From Flavihumibacter cheonanensis (GTDB taxonomy: Bacteria; Bacteroidota; Bacteroidia; Chitinophagales; Chitinophagaceae), in contig NZ_JAKRWF010000001.1 of NCBI RefSeq assembly GCF_022352215.1, positions 186,001 through 250,000 on the forward strand: 64,000 nt of DNA, read 5' to 3'. The position numbers and the translations under genes were made by a program. Under the pieces are notes generated by a model, which searched no databases, was not told the origin of the DNA, and was given only the letters and a program-made list of their open reading frames with translations. Of the stretch, positions 62,901 through 64,000 are shown one piece after another; position 1 is the first letter of the stretch, and every line of letters starts with the position of its first letter.

Positions 62901-64000
62901 ATGAGCGATAACAGCGAGCAAATAAATCAACTCCTTGGTAAATTAGAACTGCTTTTAAAAAGGCATGAAGAATTTGCAAAGGAGATTTACAATCTTCGAT
63001 ATCAGATACAACAACTAAAGGAGGAAAAGCCATTTATTGGCGCGGAAAAATCAGTGCTTCGGGAAATTAAAGAATCCAGCGAACCTGCCAATCCGGTGAA
63101 ACCGGTGCAACAGGTAATCGAACCTTACCGGCCCCCCGCACCAACGATCATCAAGCCAAAAGAAAAATCGGACTGGGAGAAATTTATAGGTGAAAACCTG
63201 ATCAATAAAATTGGTATTGTGATCACTGTAATAGGTGTTGCAATAGGCGCCAAATATGCTATCGATAAAGAACTCATTAGCCCGCTTACCCGTATTATTC
63301 TTGGTTACCTGGTGGGGTTGGGCCTTCTTGGTTTTTCAATAAAACTGAAAGCGAAATACGAAAGTTTCAGTGCTGTTTTATTAAGCGGAGCAATGGCGGT
63401 GATGTATTTCATTACCTACACAGCATATAGTTTGTATGCATTATTTCCCCAATGGTTTGCCTTTCTCCTGATGTTACTCTTTACTGTCTTTACGGTTGTG
63501 GCTGCTCTCCATTACAACCGGCAGGTGATTGCACTTGTCGGACTAGTCGGCGCTTACGCAGTACCCTTTTTACTCAGCGATGGTTCTGGCAAAGTGGGGA
63601 TTCTTTTTTCCTATATGGCTATTATTAACCTGGGAATTCTCTCCATTGCAGTAAAAAAATACTGGAAACCTCTTTATTATGCTGCTTTTGGATTTACCTG
63701 GATAATCTATGCAAGTTGGTTTTCATTTTTTTATGTGCAGGAACAACATTTTACTTTATCACTTCTTTTTTTAACGATCAATTTTATACTTTTTTATCTG
63801 ACTTTCCTGGCTTATAAACTCCTGCAAAACCAGCAGTTTGTGGTTAGCGATGTGCTGATGCTGGTATTGAACTCTTTCCTGTTTTATGGACTTGGTTATG
63901 CCATACTGGCCGATCACCCGACCGGTAAACACCTGTTAGGGCTTTTCACGCTAGGTAACGCAATCATTCATTTTGTAGTTAGCGCTGTCATTTACCGAAA
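62901..64000 (+). CDS. DUF2339 family membrane protein (3' truncated by window end)
   Basis: An open frame of over 366 codons starting at ATG 62901 and running off the edge. The N-terminus (about 1-35) is a coiled coil (QINQLLGKLELLLKRHEEF), followed by a proline-rich linker (KPVQQVIEPYRPPAPTII) and WEKFIGENLINKIGIVITVI at the first membrane helix, a hallmark of DUF2339 proteins. Further helices follow in sequence (IILGYLVGLGLLGFSIKL; AVLLSGAMAVMYFITYTAYS; WFAFLLMLLFTVFTVVAAL). The full family member has 15-20 helices; function unknown. Confidence 0.85.
   Translation, partial: MSDNSEQINQLLGKLELLLKRHEEFAKEIYNLRYQIQQLKEEKPFIGAEKSVLREIKESSEPANPVKPVQQVIEPYRPPAPTIIKPKEKSDWEKFIGENLINKIGIVITVIGVAIGAKYAIDKELISPLTRIILGYLVGLGLLGFSIKLKAKYESFSAVLLSGAMAVMYFITYTAYSLYALFPQWFAFLLMLLFTVFTVVAALHYNRQVIALVGLVGAYAVPFLLSDGSGKVGILFSYMAIINLGILSIAVKKYWKPLYYAAFGFTWIIYASWFSFFYVQEQHFTLSLLFLTINFILFYLTFLAYKLLQNQQFVVSDVLMLVLNSFLFYGLGYAILADHPTGKHLLGLFTLGNAIIHFVVSAVIYR

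Noticed and set aside
1-64000. Mobile element or prophage
   Set aside because: No transposase, integrase, phage structural gene or long terminal repeats; gene content is chromosomal throughout.

Overview
The window is a chromosomal piece of a Bacteroidota bacterium, most likely of the Chitinophagaceae (inference). Reasons: a SusC/SusD pair, TonB-linked receptors with an N-terminal carboxypeptidase-regulatory-like domain, lipoproteins, paired Crp/Fnr proteins of about 197 residues, FG-GAP/ASPIC-UnbV giants, DUF4230 proteins, and promoter-like TAnnTTTG hexamers instead of sigma70 boxes. No phage, transposase, integrase, rRNA or CRISPR array is visible. One tRNA (Asp, GUC) is present. The window opens inside rpoC and closes inside a DUF2339 membrane protein.

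Layout. 1-7.5 kb: end of rpoC, OmpH/Skp chaperone, APC permease, heptose kinase, a DUF4230 pair and ispD. 7.5-13.5 kb: a minus-strand four-gene run (Gfo/Idh oxidoreductase, polyprenyl-phosphate sugar transferase, M1 peptidase, FemAB/GNAT-like protein), probably envelope polysaccharide work. 13.7-25.1 kb: SusC, SusD, then an overlapping trio of FG-GAP/ASPIC-UnbV protein, vanadium-type haloperoxidase, and c-heme FG-GAP lipoprotein. 25-33.3 kb: L,D-transpeptidase, two divergent Crp/Fnr paralogues around a perfect FNR-type box (one followed by a GAF protein with a kinase dimerisation helix but no ATPase domain), a sugar oxidoreductase/aldo-keto reductase pair, a GluQ-like synthetase, cytochrome c, and CsbD. 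33.3-43.6 kb: HMA-AraC regulator, small unknown genes, a DUF6320/acyltransferase-like/esterase group, and a tight five-gene operon (LolA-like protein, two FtsX-type permeases, ATPase, outer-membrane barrel). 43.6-52 kb: housekeeping genes (tRNA-Asp, accA, dapA, rnz, clpC, cmk). 52-57.8 kb: siderophore-type receptor with a PepSY reductase-like protein, then small secreted proteins. 57.9-62.8 kb: a TPR histidine kinase and NarL-type regulator flanked by two genes of unknown function.

The most interesting signals are: (1) a 16-bp dyad, TACG(A/C)A-N4-TGCGTA, that I found at only three places, all in front of genes of the two-component locus and its two unknown neighbours, with a matching downstream element at the same distance in two of them; (2) the five-gene LolA-like/FtsX-ABC/barrel operon, a candidate undescribed cell-envelope transport system; (3) the perfect FNR box between divergent Crp/Fnr paralogues whose recognition helices differ at one key residue; (4) G/A-rich low-complexity repeats that supply the stop codons and last residues of several unrelated genes; (5) the haloperoxidase/FG-GAP/c-heme operon behind SusCD. 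Functions assigned by family are from remembered family features, not from a database search.
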